Shown: positions 1-8,926, counted from the first letter of the stretch. The stretch is DNA of 64,000 nt from Defluviitaleaceae bacterium (GCA_009779755.1 WRDO01000011.1:1-64000), one strand, 5' to 3'. A program made the numbers and translations. Notes: generated by a model not told the origin, from the letters alone.

Positions 1-32
1 CTGACCCGTACTAATAGGCCGAGGGCTTGACC
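1..32 (+). rRNA. 23S ribosomal RNA, 3' end (partial)
   Basis: The first 32 bases match the conserved 3' terminus of bacterial 23S rRNA (CTGACCCGTACTAATAGGCC followed by GAGGGCTTGACC). The rest of the gene lies before the window. No 5S rRNA sequence is visible between this end and the first tRNA at 183. An inverted repeat at 63-68/91-96 (GGTTAC/GTAACC) may be a processing stem. Confidence 0.93.
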
Positions 33-134
33 ATTACTGTTCGTTGGTTCATTTTGGCTTTAGGTTACCTTCGTAGCACATGCTGCCTTCGTAACCATTC
101 GCTTCCCCTTCTCTGTGTTCAGTTCTCAATCATG

Positions 135-163
135 CGCCGCGCCCGGATAAGGCGCGGTGTTTT
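135..163 (+). terminator. Hairpin after the rRNA gene
   Basis: CCGCGCC (137-143) pairs with GGCGCGG (151-157) around a 7-nt loop, followed by TGTTTT. It could terminate or attenuate rRNA transcription before the tRNAs. The T run is short, so a processing role is also possible. Confidence 0.5.
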
Positions 164-182
164 ACTGTATAAAACGTATTTG

Positions 183-257
183 CGGGGTGTAGCGTAGTTT
201 GGCTAGCGCGCGTGGTTTGGGACCACGAGGTCGCAGGTTCGAATCCTGTCACCCCGG
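183..257 (+). tRNA. tRNA-Pro (anticodon TGG)
   Basis: The acceptor stem CGGGGTG (183-189) pairs with CACCCCG (250-256). The anticodon loop TTTGGGA sits on a CGTGG/CCACG stem, and the T arm GCAGG-TTCGAAT-CCTGT is intact. CCA is not encoded. A run of ten G follows (261-270), an odd homopolymer between two tRNA genes. Confidence 0.95.
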
Positions 258-273
258 GTTGGGGGGGGGGTAT

Positions 274-347
<74 letters not shown>

Positions 348-416
348 TGAAATAAATATTTGCATCATATAAAGGATATTGTGTATTATAAGGGTAGTAA
401 AAATGTTTGCTGTTAT

Positions 417-491
<75 letters not shown>

Positions 492-494
492 CTT

Positions 495-567
495 GAATCG
501 CTAGCTCAGTCGGTAGAGCATTAGACTTTTAATCTAAGGGTCCTGGGTTCGAGTCCCAGGCGATTCA
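495..567 (+). tRNA. tRNA-Lys (anticodon TTT)
   Basis: The acceptor stem GAATCGC (495-501) pairs perfectly with GCGATTC (560-566), discriminator A567. The anticodon loop CTTTTAA lies on TTAGA/TCTAA. It is the last tRNA of the cluster and abuts the AT-rich HerA/NurA locus. I found no second copy of its 3' end near 5.3 kb, so no attachment-site duplication is evident. Confidence 0.95.
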
Positions 568-581
568 AACGCAAGACGAAG

Positions 582-612
582 GCTTCTCGGAAAACGACGG
601 GGAGCTTTTTTA
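582..612 (+). terminator. Rho-independent terminator of the tRNA cluster
   Basis: GCTTCTCG (582-589) pairs with CGGGGAGC (598-605), including G-T pairs, and is followed directly by a run of seven T. It ends the rRNA-tRNA transcription unit. Confidence 0.75.
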
Positions 613-648
613 TTTAAAATAATATTTAATGTTGTAAATTTAGATTTT

Positions 649-678
649 TTGAAGTATATTTGCAATGTAAAATATAAA
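649..678 (+). promoter_or_regulatory. Possible promoter of the HerA-NurA-methyltransferase operon
   Basis: TTGAAG (649-654) and TATAAA (673-678) are separated by 18 bp in a very AT-rich leader, where chance matches are common. Chosen because it is the best sigma-A-like pair upstream of the AAGGAG site before 730. Confidence 0.35.
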
Positions 679-729
679 TAAATTTTTGTACGGAATCATA
701 TAAAATATTTACATAAGGAGATTATTAAG

Positions 730-2823
730 ATGAATGTTGAAAATGGAATAAGCACTTATCATGAAAACAAGGATCAAATTAGTTCCAAGCGATTATTTTC
801 AAATCTAATCCAACCCAATCAACTTGTTGGAGACTTATATTCAATGAATTATGAAACAGCAAGGGTTCTTATTCATGATATATATAAATCTCGAGTAAAT
901 GGTATACCGAGTTTGTGCTTCTTAATTGCCAGCAGGGTAGATTTAAATAATGAAATTGATTTTAAGAAAGAAGACAGCTCTGTTATTCTTCTAAGGGTGT
1001 TGGATTCAACTCGGTTACCTAATGATTCGGAAGCAGAGCGTATCCGTGTAGAAACCGCCCAGCGTGTGAGTGGCGAAACCGATAAAAATTGGGATTCATC
1101 GGGTATCATGGATACAAAAACAAGAAGTTATTTAAGTTACGCTGCGATAGAATGTAGGATAATTGGAACTTTCTTTTTGGATAAAAAAAGAGAAGACGAA
1201 ACATTGGAATGGCATTTTGGATGTGATATATCAAATTATTATCCCAATCAAGGTTTGAAGGTATTTAAACCAACAAATAATGCACTTGAATTAATTATTA
1301 ATTATATTAATCCTGATGTATTGATTGATTATGAAAGAAAATTCGGTAAAACAGACAGGGTACGTATTGGAAAGGTACGTTATGCTTCGACAAACAGAAA
1401 ATACCAAAATATGGATGATATACCCGTATATTTGCATCCTGCTGATTTGCTTGCTCAAAAATCGGCAGTTTTTGGAATGACGAGAACAGGTAAATCCAAT
1501 ACAACAAAAATTATAGCAAAATCCGTATATAATTTACGAACACCAAGATATGGATATGATAGTTTACGCATAGGGCAAATAATTTTTGATCCGAATGGGG
1601 AATATGCGAATGAAAATACACAGGATGCGAACGGTGATAATCCCAATGCGTTAAAAAATATCTATAAGTCAAACGTGGGTATACAAAAAGAAAATGAAGT
1701 TGTTACTTATGGACTCGAACCTCATCCAAATGATCCCGAACGCAAAATAATGAAAATAAATTTTTATAGCGATCAACATTTACAAATTGGAAAAGAATTA
1801 ATAAATTCAACGTTGCAAAATGAAAATGCACAGTATATAAGAAACTTTGCGCAAATTAATTTTGAACCACCACCTATAAGTGATATTTCTGCTACAACTC
1901 GATATCGTCGAAGAGTGTTAGCATATAGGACATTATTAAACAAATCAGGTTTTAAATCATCATTTAACCCAAATATTTCAGGATTATTTAATCAAGAAAT
2001 CCGACAAACAATGATTAACGCAACGGATAAGGATGCAGATAAACAAAATAAAATAAGGAGTGCAGCACAAACGTTAAATTTAAAAAATCCATCTTGGGAT
2101 GCTTTGGAAAGCGCATTTTTAGGATTATTTTATTTTCTAAAAACACAAGCCTATAGCGATTTTAATCAAAATTATATCGCGAAATCATCAACTGGTGAAT
2201 CATGGGCTGACCCAGGGTTTGAAAGTATAATAGAAATGTTTTCATTCACAAAAGCAATTCGTTTATTTTCCAAATGTTTAGAACAACATTCATCAAGTTC
2301 AAATGAGGATTATGCTGATGAAATATATGATGATTTATTAAAGGGGAAGTTGGTAATTATTGACCAATCAGCGGGGGATTCAGAATTACATTCCGACGTA
2401 GCGAAACGAATATTATGGCGTATCTTTAATGGTAACATGACCGAATTTAGAACGGGTGAAATACCCAAGGATATACTTATATACGCTGAAGAAGCCCATA
2501 ACTTGTTACCTTCCGGAAATGATATGGATATGAAGGATGTATGGGTAAGAACAGCGAAGGAAGGAGCAAAATTAAAAATTGGTCTTGTTTATGCGACGCA
2601 AGAAGTAAGCAGTATACACAAAAATATTTTAAAGAATACATCAAACTGGTTCATAAGTCATTTAAATAACACCGACGAAACGAGAGAACTTTGTAAATTT
2701 TACGATTTCGATGATTTTGAACCTTCAATAAGGAAAGCGCAAGACAAAGGGTTTTTACGTGTTAAGACATTAAGCAATTATTTTGTCGTGCCCGTACAAA
2801 TTGATAAATTCGAAATACGTTAA
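730..2823 (+). CDS. HerA/DUF87-type hexameric ATPase
   Basis: This 697-residue protein looks like a HerA-FtsK-family DNA-pumping ATPase. The Walker A motif GMTRTGKSN is at about residues 249-257. A second family motif, IIFDPNGEY, follows at about 285-293, and the acidic LIYAEEAHN motif is near 583-590, followed by a TQE sensor motif near 638. The N-terminal ~220 residues fit a HerA-type barrel domain. HerA proteins form rings that work with NurA nuclease in DNA end processing, and HerA-like ATPases also occur in several phage-defence systems. The ATG follows AAGGAG at good spacing. The nuclease gene starts 13 nt downstream and a methyltransferase follows, so the three are probably co-transcribed. 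Base composition is far more AT-rich than the flanking host genes from 5.4 kb on, which suggests horizontal transfer. The family call is firm; the cellular role is inferred. Confidence 0.88.
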   Translation: MNVENGISTYHENKDQISSKRLFSNLIQPNQLVGDLYSMNYETARVLIHDIYKSRVNGIPSLCFLIASRVDLNNEIDFKKEDSSVILLRVLDSTRLPNDSEAERIRVETAQRVSGETDKNWDSSGIMDTKTRSYLSYAAIECRIIGTFFLDKKREDETLEWHFGCDISNYYPNQGLKVFKPTNNALELIINYINPDVLIDYERKFGKTDRVRIGKVRYASTNRKYQNMDDIPVYLHPADLLAQKSAVFGMTRTGKSNTTKIIAKSVYNLRTPRYGYDSLRIGQIIFDPNGEYANENTQDANGDNPNALKNIYKSNVGIQKENEVVTYGLEPHPNDPERKIMKINFYSDQHLQIGKELINSTLQNENAQYIRNFAQINFEPPPISDISATTRYRRRVLAYRTLLNKSGFKSSFNPNISGLFNQEIRQTMINATDKDADKQNKIRSAAQTLNLKNPSWDALESAFLGLFYFLKTQAYSDFNQNYIAKSSTGESWADPGFESIIEMFSFTKAIRLFSKCLEQHSSSSNEDYADEIYDDLLKGKLVIIDQSAGDSELHSDVAKRILWRIFNGNMTEFRTGEIPKDILIYAEEAHNLLPSGNDMDMKDVWVRTAKEGAKLKIGLVYATQEVSSIHKNILKNTSNWFISHLNNTDETRELCKFYDFDDFEPSIRKAQDKGFLRVKTLSNYFVVPVQIDKFEIR

Positions 2824-2836
2824 AGGTTGGATAATT

Positions 2837-4207
2837 ATGCCGTTTGAAAATGAATTCGCTAGTTATAAACCTTTAGCGAGAATCCTAGACGATGATAAAC
2901 TGGATAAGTTAAAGGACAGGATGAAAGTACAATCGGTGGTTGATAAAAAACCATCCGATTATCCTAGTTACATAAACATCGATTCAATGCAAACCAATAG
3001 TTGGCATCCGGATATGGTACTGGCCATTGATGGAAGCCGACAAAGTGTTTCCGTAAATAACGGTTTTCCGGGTGCAGAAATAGGATATGTTACAGTTGCT
3101 TCTGTATTAATTTTAATGAATAAAATTAAGGATCTGGATAAAAACCAATTCATTGATCCAAAAGCATTACGTGATACCGAGAAAGCTTCTGCATTTGATT
3201 CGGTATTTCCCGGATGCAATGTAATTATTGATGATGCAGAATCGTCAAGATGCTCATTACGTAAACTTGTTTATGAACAAATGAATGATGCATCACCTGT
3301 TTTTTCAGATTTTGAAACAATACTCGATACATATGAAGTATTGTTGAAATACCGTTCCGATAGTGGTTTCGGAAAAAAACCAATGCACCAATTAGAAGAA
3401 TTAGAAGAAACCCATGAAATGGAATATGGAGTGGGTAAATTTTTATGTAAATACACGGGAAAAGAGTTATATTCTACGGATGCGCTCCGTTTCCATGAGT
3501 TATTGAATGATATGGGTGTGAGTGGGGAATTATTCGGTCAAATTTCATTTGTAATGGAACGTTTAATGCTAGTGCATATTCTCCGCGCGTTCGAAAAAAA
3601 GGAATGGCTTGGAACATTAAAAAATGTAGCTTTCATATTAGATGGTCCGTTGGCAGTTTTTAGCGTATCAGCATGGTTATCGACCGTTATCAAACAGGAA
3701 ATACAGCGAATAAATGAATTGCAAAAAAAAATAAATGGTTCAGATATGGTAATTATAGGTTTGGAAAAAAACGGTCAATTCGTGGAGCATTTTAATTTGA
3801 TAGATACGGCAATAACAGGGGAAAGGGGAATATTCCCAAATCGTTCTTTATTATTACTTGATGATTCATATATAAAGAAGAATATTATTTTTTCTAAAGG
3901 GACAAAGGTATACGGCGAAGCTACTTATTTTGGAAGAAAGTTTTTTTATAAAACAGCGAACGGGTATAGATTGGTTGCGCAAACTCCTTTTTTACACGAT
4001 GATCACTCTATGCTAAAAACCGCAAAGACGGAACAATTCCCGCGTATTTATGATATTTGCGAATTACTGGATAAATTAGTTTCAAACCGATATCCGAATT
4101 CAATAAATCCTTTAATAACTGCTCATTCAGAAGCAGCTATTCCATTAAGCCTTGGTATAAAAATGTTCGATGAAATTGCTAAAGAAATAAGGGATAAAGG
4201 TAATTAA
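2837..4207 (+). CDS. NurA-domain nuclease
   Basis: A 456-residue protein with the NurA signature: a short strand ending in an invariant Asp (AIDGS, D65), an internal ILDGPLAVF segment with a second Asp in the middle of the protein, and a C-terminal HSEAAIPLSLG stretch. NurA enzymes are manganese-dependent 5' exonuclease/endonucleases that bind a HerA ring. I chose the ATG at 2837 because it lies just after the HerA stop (2821-2823) and has AAAGG ten bases upstream; an in-frame ATG at 2783 would overlap the HerA gene. The protein is longer than typical archaeal NurA (roughly 300-400 residues), so it may hold an additional domain between the catalytic segments. It is followed after 1 nt by the methyltransferase gene, which supports translational coupling. 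Confidence 0.82.
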   Translation: MPFENEFASYKPLARILDDDKLDKLKDRMKVQSVVDKKPSDYPSYINIDSMQTNSWHPDMVLAIDGSRQSVSVNNGFPGAEIGYVTVASVLILMNKIKDLDKNQFIDPKALRDTEKASAFDSVFPGCNVIIDDAESSRCSLRKLVYEQMNDASPVFSDFETILDTYEVLLKYRSDSGFGKKPMHQLEELEETHEMEYGVGKFLCKYTGKELYSTDALRFHELLNDMGVSGELFGQISFVMERLMLVHILRAFEKKEWLGTLKNVAFILDGPLAVFSVSAWLSTVIKQEIQRINELQKKINGSDMVIIGLEKNGQFVEHFNLIDTAITGERGIFPNRSLLLLDDSYIKKNIIFSKGTKVYGEATYFGRKFFYKTANGYRLVAQTPFLHDDHSMLKTAKTEQFPRIYDICELLDKLVSNRYPNSINPLITAHSEAAIPLSLGIKMFDEIAKEIRDKGN

Positions 4208-4208
4208 A

Positions 4209-5321
4209 ATGAATAACGAAAATGTAATTATCGAATATGAAAAAAGCAGATGGGCACGTTTCGGACCATATTATGCAATGTTCCCTATGGATTTTGCATA
4301 TGATGTAATAAACAAATACTCAAAAAAAGAAACATATGTACTTGATCCATTTTGCGGCAGAGGATCAAGTTTATATGCTGCGGCGTCATTAGGTAGAATA
4401 GCGCATGGAATAGAAATTAATCCAGTCGGATGGTTATATAGCAAAGTAAAATTACACCCTGCTTCAATTAAATCGATAAACAACAGGCTTTGTGATGTTA
4501 TTAATAATACAAAAGATATAACAATTAACAAAAATGATTTTCCGGAATTTTTTAGTTATTGTTTTTGTGATGATGTTATAAAATTTTTATTATCAATGCA
4601 AGAAATGCTTGATTGGAAAAATAATAATGTTGATGCAACACTTATGGCTTTTACTCTTCATTATCTCCATGGAAAAAAAGGACAAAGTTTATCCAATCAA
4701 ATGCCAATGGTTAAAGCAATGAGCCCACAATATTCAATAAATTGGTGGAACAAAAATAATTGTTCTATCCCACCATTAATAGATATAAAAGAATTTTTCA
4801 TACAAAGAATCCAATGGCGATATAAAAAAGGTTATGCAAAATTTAAAACTTCGAAATCATTACATGGTAACAGTATTGAAAAACTACATGAATTAAAAAA
4901 ATATATGGACAAAAAAGGAAAAAAATATTCATTGCTTTTTACATCTCCACCGTATCATGGAGTAACAAATTATTTTTCGGATCAATGGTTGAGATGTTGG
5001 ATGTTGGGAGAACCGAACCAACCAAAAATAAATGTTGATAAATATAAAAAACGTTTTTACTCCGAAAATGCATATATTGAATTGTTAGACAAAGTATTTT
5101 CAATGTGCAAACAAATGTTAGAAAATAATGCAATTTTATATATAAGAACAGATAGCCGAGAATTTACATTAAACACAACAAAAAAAATATTGCTAAAATA
5201 TTTTCCAAATCATGCTCTAACTGAACAAACAAGCCAATGCAATGTGATATCTCAAACAGAATTATACAAAAATAGTAATAAAAAACCATGTGAAGTAGAT
5301 ATAATACTCGAACCCAAGTAA
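4209..5321 (+). CDS. DNA methyltransferase (N4-cytosine/N6-adenine type)
   Basis: A 370-residue SAM-dependent DNA methyltransferase. Motif I, LDPFCGRGS, is at residues 45-53 and the catalytic motif IV, TSPPY, at 245-249. Motif I comes first with about 190 residues between the two, which fits an alpha-type order with the target-recognition region in between; TSPPY favours m4C or m6A chemistry. It starts 1 nt after the NurA stop with AAAGGT as ribosome binding site. No restriction endonuclease gene is adjacent other than the NurA nuclease, so the methylase may mark self DNA for the HerA-NurA pair. It is extremely AT-rich, like its two partners. The sequence specificity cannot be told from the sequence. 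Confidence 0.85.
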   Translation: MNNENVIIEYEKSRWARFGPYYAMFPMDFAYDVINKYSKKETYVLDPFCGRGSSLYAAASLGRIAHGIEINPVGWLYSKVKLHPASIKSINNRLCDVINNTKDITINKNDFPEFFSYCFCDDVIKFLLSMQEMLDWKNNNVDATLMAFTLHYLHGKKGQSLSNQMPMVKAMSPQYSINWWNKNNCSIPPLIDIKEFFIQRIQWRYKKGYAKFKTSKSLHGNSIEKLHELKKYMDKKGKKYSLLFTSPPYHGVTNYFSDQWLRCWMLGEPNQPKINVDKYKKRFYSENAYIELLDKVFSMCKQMLENNAILYIRTDSREFTLNTTKKILLKYFPNHALTEQTSQCNVISQTELYKNSNKKPCEVDIILEPK

Positions 5322-5374
5322 AAATATTATTTATTTAAAATAATTGTAAAATTAAGGTCGTAAGGGGTATGGGA

Positions 5375-6205
5375 ATGAACGTATGGTGGACGGTTATGGT
5401 GGTTATCGGTGCGGTGAACTGGGTTGCCGCGCTATTTTTATTTTGTCGGTCGTTCCGGTGGGCGAAGGAGTCGCCGGAGTATGGGGGGTACATAACGATT
5501 TTACGGGTGTGCGGGCTGGTTTTCGCTTCCGTGGCGGCGTACCGTTCGGTGTTTGTGTCCAGTTACCCGAGCCGATTGGCTTGGTTTGATACGGTGCTTA
5601 ACAGCCCGATGATTATACGGAGCCTGGCTACATTCGCGGAGATGAGCTTTATCGGGTTGATTGCGGTGGTTTTAATCCGTTTGAATAAAGAAATGGGGCT
5701 GACGAAAAAGGGTGTTTTAGCGTTGTCGCCGTATGTAGCAGTGCTTTTTATTTTTGCGGGGCAATTCTTCGCTTTCGGGGGGTTGTTTTGGCAATCGAAT
5801 TTATTGTTCGCCATAGAGGAAGGGCTTTGGGGGGCGGCGTTCCTTGTGATTGCGCCGTTGGTGGTTGTCGGGCTGGGGAAGGTGCGTAAAGCGGAGGGCG
5901 TGCATAAGAGCGTGAAGGCGTTCTTTATCGTGATGGCGGTTTGGTGCGCGGGGTATTTGGCGTTCCAATGGGGTTACGCGATGCCGTTTATTTATATCGC
6001 CGACATCGCGAAGGACGCGGGGCGGGTGATTCCGACGGACGTGCTGCGGACGGCTTTGTACGATATCGTGGTGACGCGGGACTTTGATGTGTGGGGCGGG
6101 ATTGGGTTTTTTATTTGGCACAGCGGTTATTTTAGCGTGTGCGTGTGGATGTCGCTGTTCTTTATGTCCGCGCCGCGCCCGCGCGGTAAAAGTGTTGCGC
6201 GGTAA
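5375..6205 (+). CDS. Multi-pass integral membrane protein of unknown function
   Basis: I do not recognise the family. The product (276 residues) is very hydrophobic, with about seven predicted membrane helices spread over the whole length, including segments around residues 5-22, 45-65, 80-105, 120-140, 150-170, 185-205 and a last one near 245-265. There is no signal peptide apart from the first helix. The ATG at 5375 is preferred over the ATG two codons earlier because AAGGGG lies 7 nt upstream. GC content rises sharply here, marking the right edge of the AT-rich HerA/NurA locus. It is followed after 3 nt by an MFS transporter and then a hydrolase, so the three genes probably form one operon. 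Confidence 0.7.
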   Translation: MNVWWTVMVVIGAVNWVAALFLFCRSFRWAKESPEYGGYITILRVCGLVFASVAAYRSVFVSSYPSRLAWFDTVLNSPMIIRSLATFAEMSFIGLIAVVLIRLNKEMGLTKKGVLALSPYVAVLFIFAGQFFAFGGLFWQSNLLFAIEEGLWGAAFLVIAPLVVVGLGKVRKAEGVHKSVKAFFIVMAVWCAGYLAFQWGYAMPFIYIADIAKDAGRVIPTDVLRTALYDIVVTRDFDVWGGIGFFIWHSGYFSVCVWMSLFFMSAPRPRGKSVAR

Positions 6206-6208
6206 TTT

Positions 6209-7525
6209 ATGCTAAAGATGATTTCCGCCCGAATACGGGCTTTTGCCATCGGCAATCCCCTTGCCGTAAGGTACGGCGTCGATGGGTTGTTAATCATGGG
6301 GGCAATCTCGATTGCCGTGAACAACCACGCCATCTTCGCGCTGCGGATGGGGGCGGGGGATTTCCAGTTAAGTATGATTCAATTCCTGCCGCAGATTTTG
6401 AACATGATTTTCTTCATCCCGGCGGGATTGTTCGCGGATAGTTTAATCAATAAAAGGCGGATGTTGTCCGGGGCTTTGATTATGGCCGCGGCTTTTTTTA
6501 TGATGGCGGGGCTTTCGGCGTTCGTAACGGTGCATACGGTGTATCTGTTCTTGGGCTTCGTGGCGATGGCGAACGTGTGTATAGGGATGTATAACCTGAG
6601 CTGGCAGGCTTATTTCCCCGAAGTGGTGGCGGAGGACAGGCGGAATGCGGTGCTGACCTTCCGTGCGCGGATAACGATGATTATTTCCGTGCTGATGCCG
6701 TTGGTGAGCGGGGGGATTTTGGCGTCGGTACAAAGCCACGAGGGGAAGGTCATTGTCCATCAGATATTCTACGCCGTCGTGGGGTTACTGTTGATAACGA
6801 ACGCGGTATGGCTCAGGAGGATAAAAGCGGCCATGCCCGCCGCGCCGAAGCGGGTTTCGGGCGCGCAATTTAAGGCCGCGGTTAAGCGGTTGGCGGGGAA
6901 TAAACCGTTTATCGGATTCGGAGCGGTCGCGCTATTTTTTCACATAACATGGCACATGGACTGGACGTTGTACTTCATCGGGCAGGCGAATTATTTACAT
7001 ATGAACGAATTCCTGTTGAGCCTGACGGGGGTGGGAGCGACGCTGGCGCAGTTGGTTACGCTGGCGTTTTGGAGCCGCAAGAACGCCCGGTACGGTGTGG
7101 AAAAACCGGTAACCTTCGGTATTTTGGGGCTTGCTTTGTGCCCAATCGCGATGATACTGGCGTTGAGCGTACCCGCGCGGATGGGTATCCCCGTGTTTTT
7201 AGCGGCGAATTTTATCGCGCACATGGCGTTCGCCACGATCGCGCTCAACTTCTTCCAATGCCTGATTAAAGTGGTTGATAAAGAATACAGGAGCCTGTCA
7301 ATTTCGCTGTATTCCGTTTTTATCGTGGCTTCCAACGCGGTGATGCCCGTGGCGGGGGTGGCGTTGTACCGTGCGTTGGGCGGCAATATGTACGCGCTGC
7401 GTAATACATTTTGGATCGTATTTTTCCTACGGATTATCGCCGCCCTTGTATGGCGGCTGCGGATATATGTGATGAAAAAAGGGGAGGACGAAAATGGATT
7501 ATTACAAGGTGAAGGAGCTTCATAA
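6209..7525 (+). CDS. Major facilitator superfamily transporter
   Basis: A 438-residue protein with twelve-helix MFS architecture: hydrophobic segments throughout, a short cytoplasmic INKRRML loop after helix 2 in the place of the usual MFS loop motif, and a longer basic central loop (LRRIKAAMPAAPKRVSG). The substrate cannot be told. It starts 3 nt after the preceding membrane-protein gene, and its 3' end overlaps the next gene by 32 nt. The downstream metallo-hydrolase suggests uptake or efflux of a small organic substrate that is then hydrolysed, but that is inference. An alternative ATG three codons further in (6218) is possible because no strong ribosome binding site precedes 6209. Confidence 0.82.
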   Translation: MLKMISARIRAFAIGNPLAVRYGVDGLLIMGAISIAVNNHAIFALRMGAGDFQLSMIQFLPQILNMIFFIPAGLFADSLINKRRMLSGALIMAAAFFMMAGLSAFVTVHTVYLFLGFVAMANVCIGMYNLSWQAYFPEVVAEDRRNAVLTFRARITMIISVLMPLVSGGILASVQSHEGKVIVHQIFYAVVGLLLITNAVWLRRIKAAMPAAPKRVSGAQFKAAVKRLAGNKPFIGFGAVALFFHITWHMDWTLYFIGQANYLHMNEFLLSLTGVGATLAQLVTLAFWSRKNARYGVEKPVTFGILGLALCPIAMILALSVPARMGIPVFLAANFIAHMAFATIALNFFQCLIKVVDKEYRSLSISLYSVFIVASNAVMPVAGVALYRALGGNMYALRNTFWIVFFLRIIAALVWRLRIYVMKKGEDENGLLQGEGAS

Positions 7526-8405
7526 CGGGATTTACAGCATCCACGAACCCGCGGAGGTGTTTTGTTATTTGCTGGTGGGTGAAAAGTCGGCATTGCTGTA
7601 CGACACGACCTTCGGGCTGGGGGATTTGGCGGGGACGGTGCGCGGGATAACCGATTTACCCCTCGAAGTGGTGCTGAGTCACGGGCATTACGACCACGGC
7701 AACGGCGCGACGCAATTCGAAGGCGCGTACATCCATCCGAGGGACGAGGTGTTGTGCCTTAAACATTCCTCCCGTACGGGACGGCGTGCCGCGCTTGAAA
7801 AATGGGTGCAAAAAGCCCCCGAAAACCTTAACCGCGAGGCGTACATCCACGCGGGGTCGGGGGAATTAACGCATGTGGAAATCGGGCAGGTGTTCGATTT
7901 AGGCGGTATGACCGTGGAAGTGGTTGCGCTGGAGGGGCATACGGCGGGTTCGGTCGGGCTATTGGTACGCGAAAGGCGTATATTGCTGGCGAGCGACGCG
8001 TTGGGCCCGCATATTTGGATGTTCTTGGAAGAAAGCCTTTCCATGAAGGAATATATCAATATGCTTACCCGCATACAGGGGTTGCCGTTTGATACGTTTT
8101 ATATCGGGCATTCGGATATCCCGCGGCCTATTTCGGAGATTGAATTGTATAAAACGGTGGCGTTAAATGCGGATGCGGAAAAGTCGGAGGAATATTATCA
8201 TTATAAGGAATTGGGGCCGTTGCTGTACCAAGAGGGTGATGTGGGGATTGTGTTTAACCCGAAAAATATGGGGCGACCCTGCGAAAACGTGGCGGAATGT
8301 CCATGCCCGCGGACGGAATGTCCACGGTACAAAAAATGTTGCGTATGTATAAAAAGTCATCGGGAGCGGGATTATTTACCGTATTGTGTGAGACCGAAGG
8401 AATAG
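7494..8405 (+). CDS. Metallo-beta-lactamase-fold hydrolase with Cys-rich C-terminal module
   Basis: A 303-residue MBL-fold protein. The metal-binding motif HGHYDHGNG is at about residues 62-70, GHTAGS supplies the next His, ASDALG the bridging Asp, and YIGHSD a further metal His. MBL hydrolases cleave thioesters, lactones, phosphodiesters and similar bonds; the substrate here is unknown. After the catalytic domain, residues ~262-299 hold eight cysteines in a C...CPC...C...CCVC...C pattern ending in LPYC. This resembles a small stand-alone Cys-rich bacterial family (DUF6485-like) and may bind zinc or an iron-sulfur cluster. The start overlaps the MFS gene by 32 nt and is set by GGGGAGG just upstream. 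Confidence 0.85.
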   Translation: MDYYKVKELHNGIYSIHEPAEVFCYLLVGEKSALLYDTTFGLGDLAGTVRGITDLPLEVVLSHGHYDHGNGATQFEGAYIHPRDEVLCLKHSSRTGRRAALEKWVQKAPENLNREAYIHAGSGELTHVEIGQVFDLGGMTVEVVALEGHTAGSVGLLVRERRILLASDALGPHIWMFLEESLSMKEYINMLTRIQGLPFDTFYIGHSDIPRPISEIELYKTVALNADAEKSEEYYHYKELGPLLYQEGDVGIVFNPKNMGRPCENVAECPCPRTECPRYKKCCVCIKSHRERDYLPYCVRPKE

Positions 8406-8481
8406 ATTGTTTTATAAAATGTTTATATTTCGATTATATAAAATCCCAAATTTTTTAACCATAAACCGCTTCGACAAAAAA

Positions 8482-8522
8482 CAAGGGCTTGAGTCCTGTG
8501 TAATACAGAATTCAAGCCCTTG
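8482..8522. terminator. Strong hairpin, probable terminator
   Basis: CAAGGGCTTGA (8482-8492) pairs perfectly with TCAAGCCCTTG (8512-8522). A CTGT/ACAG pair lies inside the loop. A run of seven T begins about ten bases further on. It lies between the plus-strand hydrolase gene and the convergent minus-strand toxin gene and may end both. Confidence 0.6.
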
Positions 8523-8611
8523 ATGTAGTTTAACTTTTTTTGTCCGGCTTTTTGGAGTCAGCTATGGAGCAAGTGAATCCATGCCCGAACCCGTCATCTA
8601 TTCGAGCGTTA

Positions 8612-8926
8612 TTAGATAATTTTTGTAAAATCGCGCCTATTATATATAAAACGATGAAGTTCCATCACATTGCCGATAACTACATAAAACACCGTATAAT
8701 TTTTAACGTAAATCCGGTAGTATTTATGTTTTCTATTCTTTGAAGAGCGGTATGGTTCAAATGCTGTAGGATTTAATAACCGTTGTTGAACGGCTTTTTG
8801 CGTTTCATTTATTAACCTGAGAGCGGCTTCGGGGTTTGAGAGTACGTTTGATATGTATTCCGCCACTTCAAGCATATCCCGTTCATACACACGCAAGGTT
8901 CGCAGCGTGTATTCCTTGCTATCCAT
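8612..8926 (-). CDS. RelE/ParE-family toxin
   Basis: A 104-residue protein of the RelE/ParE superfamily: an N-terminal helical hairpin with conserved spacing (DMLEVAEYISNVLSNPEAAL), then the basic beta sheet (YYRIYVKNYTVFYVV) and a C-terminal RFIYNRRDF segment typical of these toxins. RelE members cut mRNA on the ribosome and ParE members poison gyrase; which applies here cannot be told. The start overlaps the antitoxin gene by 8 nt, so the antitoxin is made first and the two are translationally coupled. Confidence 0.88.
   Translation of the reverse strand: MDSKEYTLRTLRVYERDMLEVAEYISNVLSNPEAALRLINETQKAVQQRLLNPTAFEPYRSSKNRKHKYYRIYVKNYTVFYVVIGNVMELHRFIYNRRDFTKII

Noticed and set aside
495..5368. 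Integrative element using tRNA-Lys as attachment site
   Set aside because: I looked for a repeat of the tRNA 3' end around 5.3 kb and for an integrase and found neither, so the AT-rich block is called a transferred locus without a defined mobile element.
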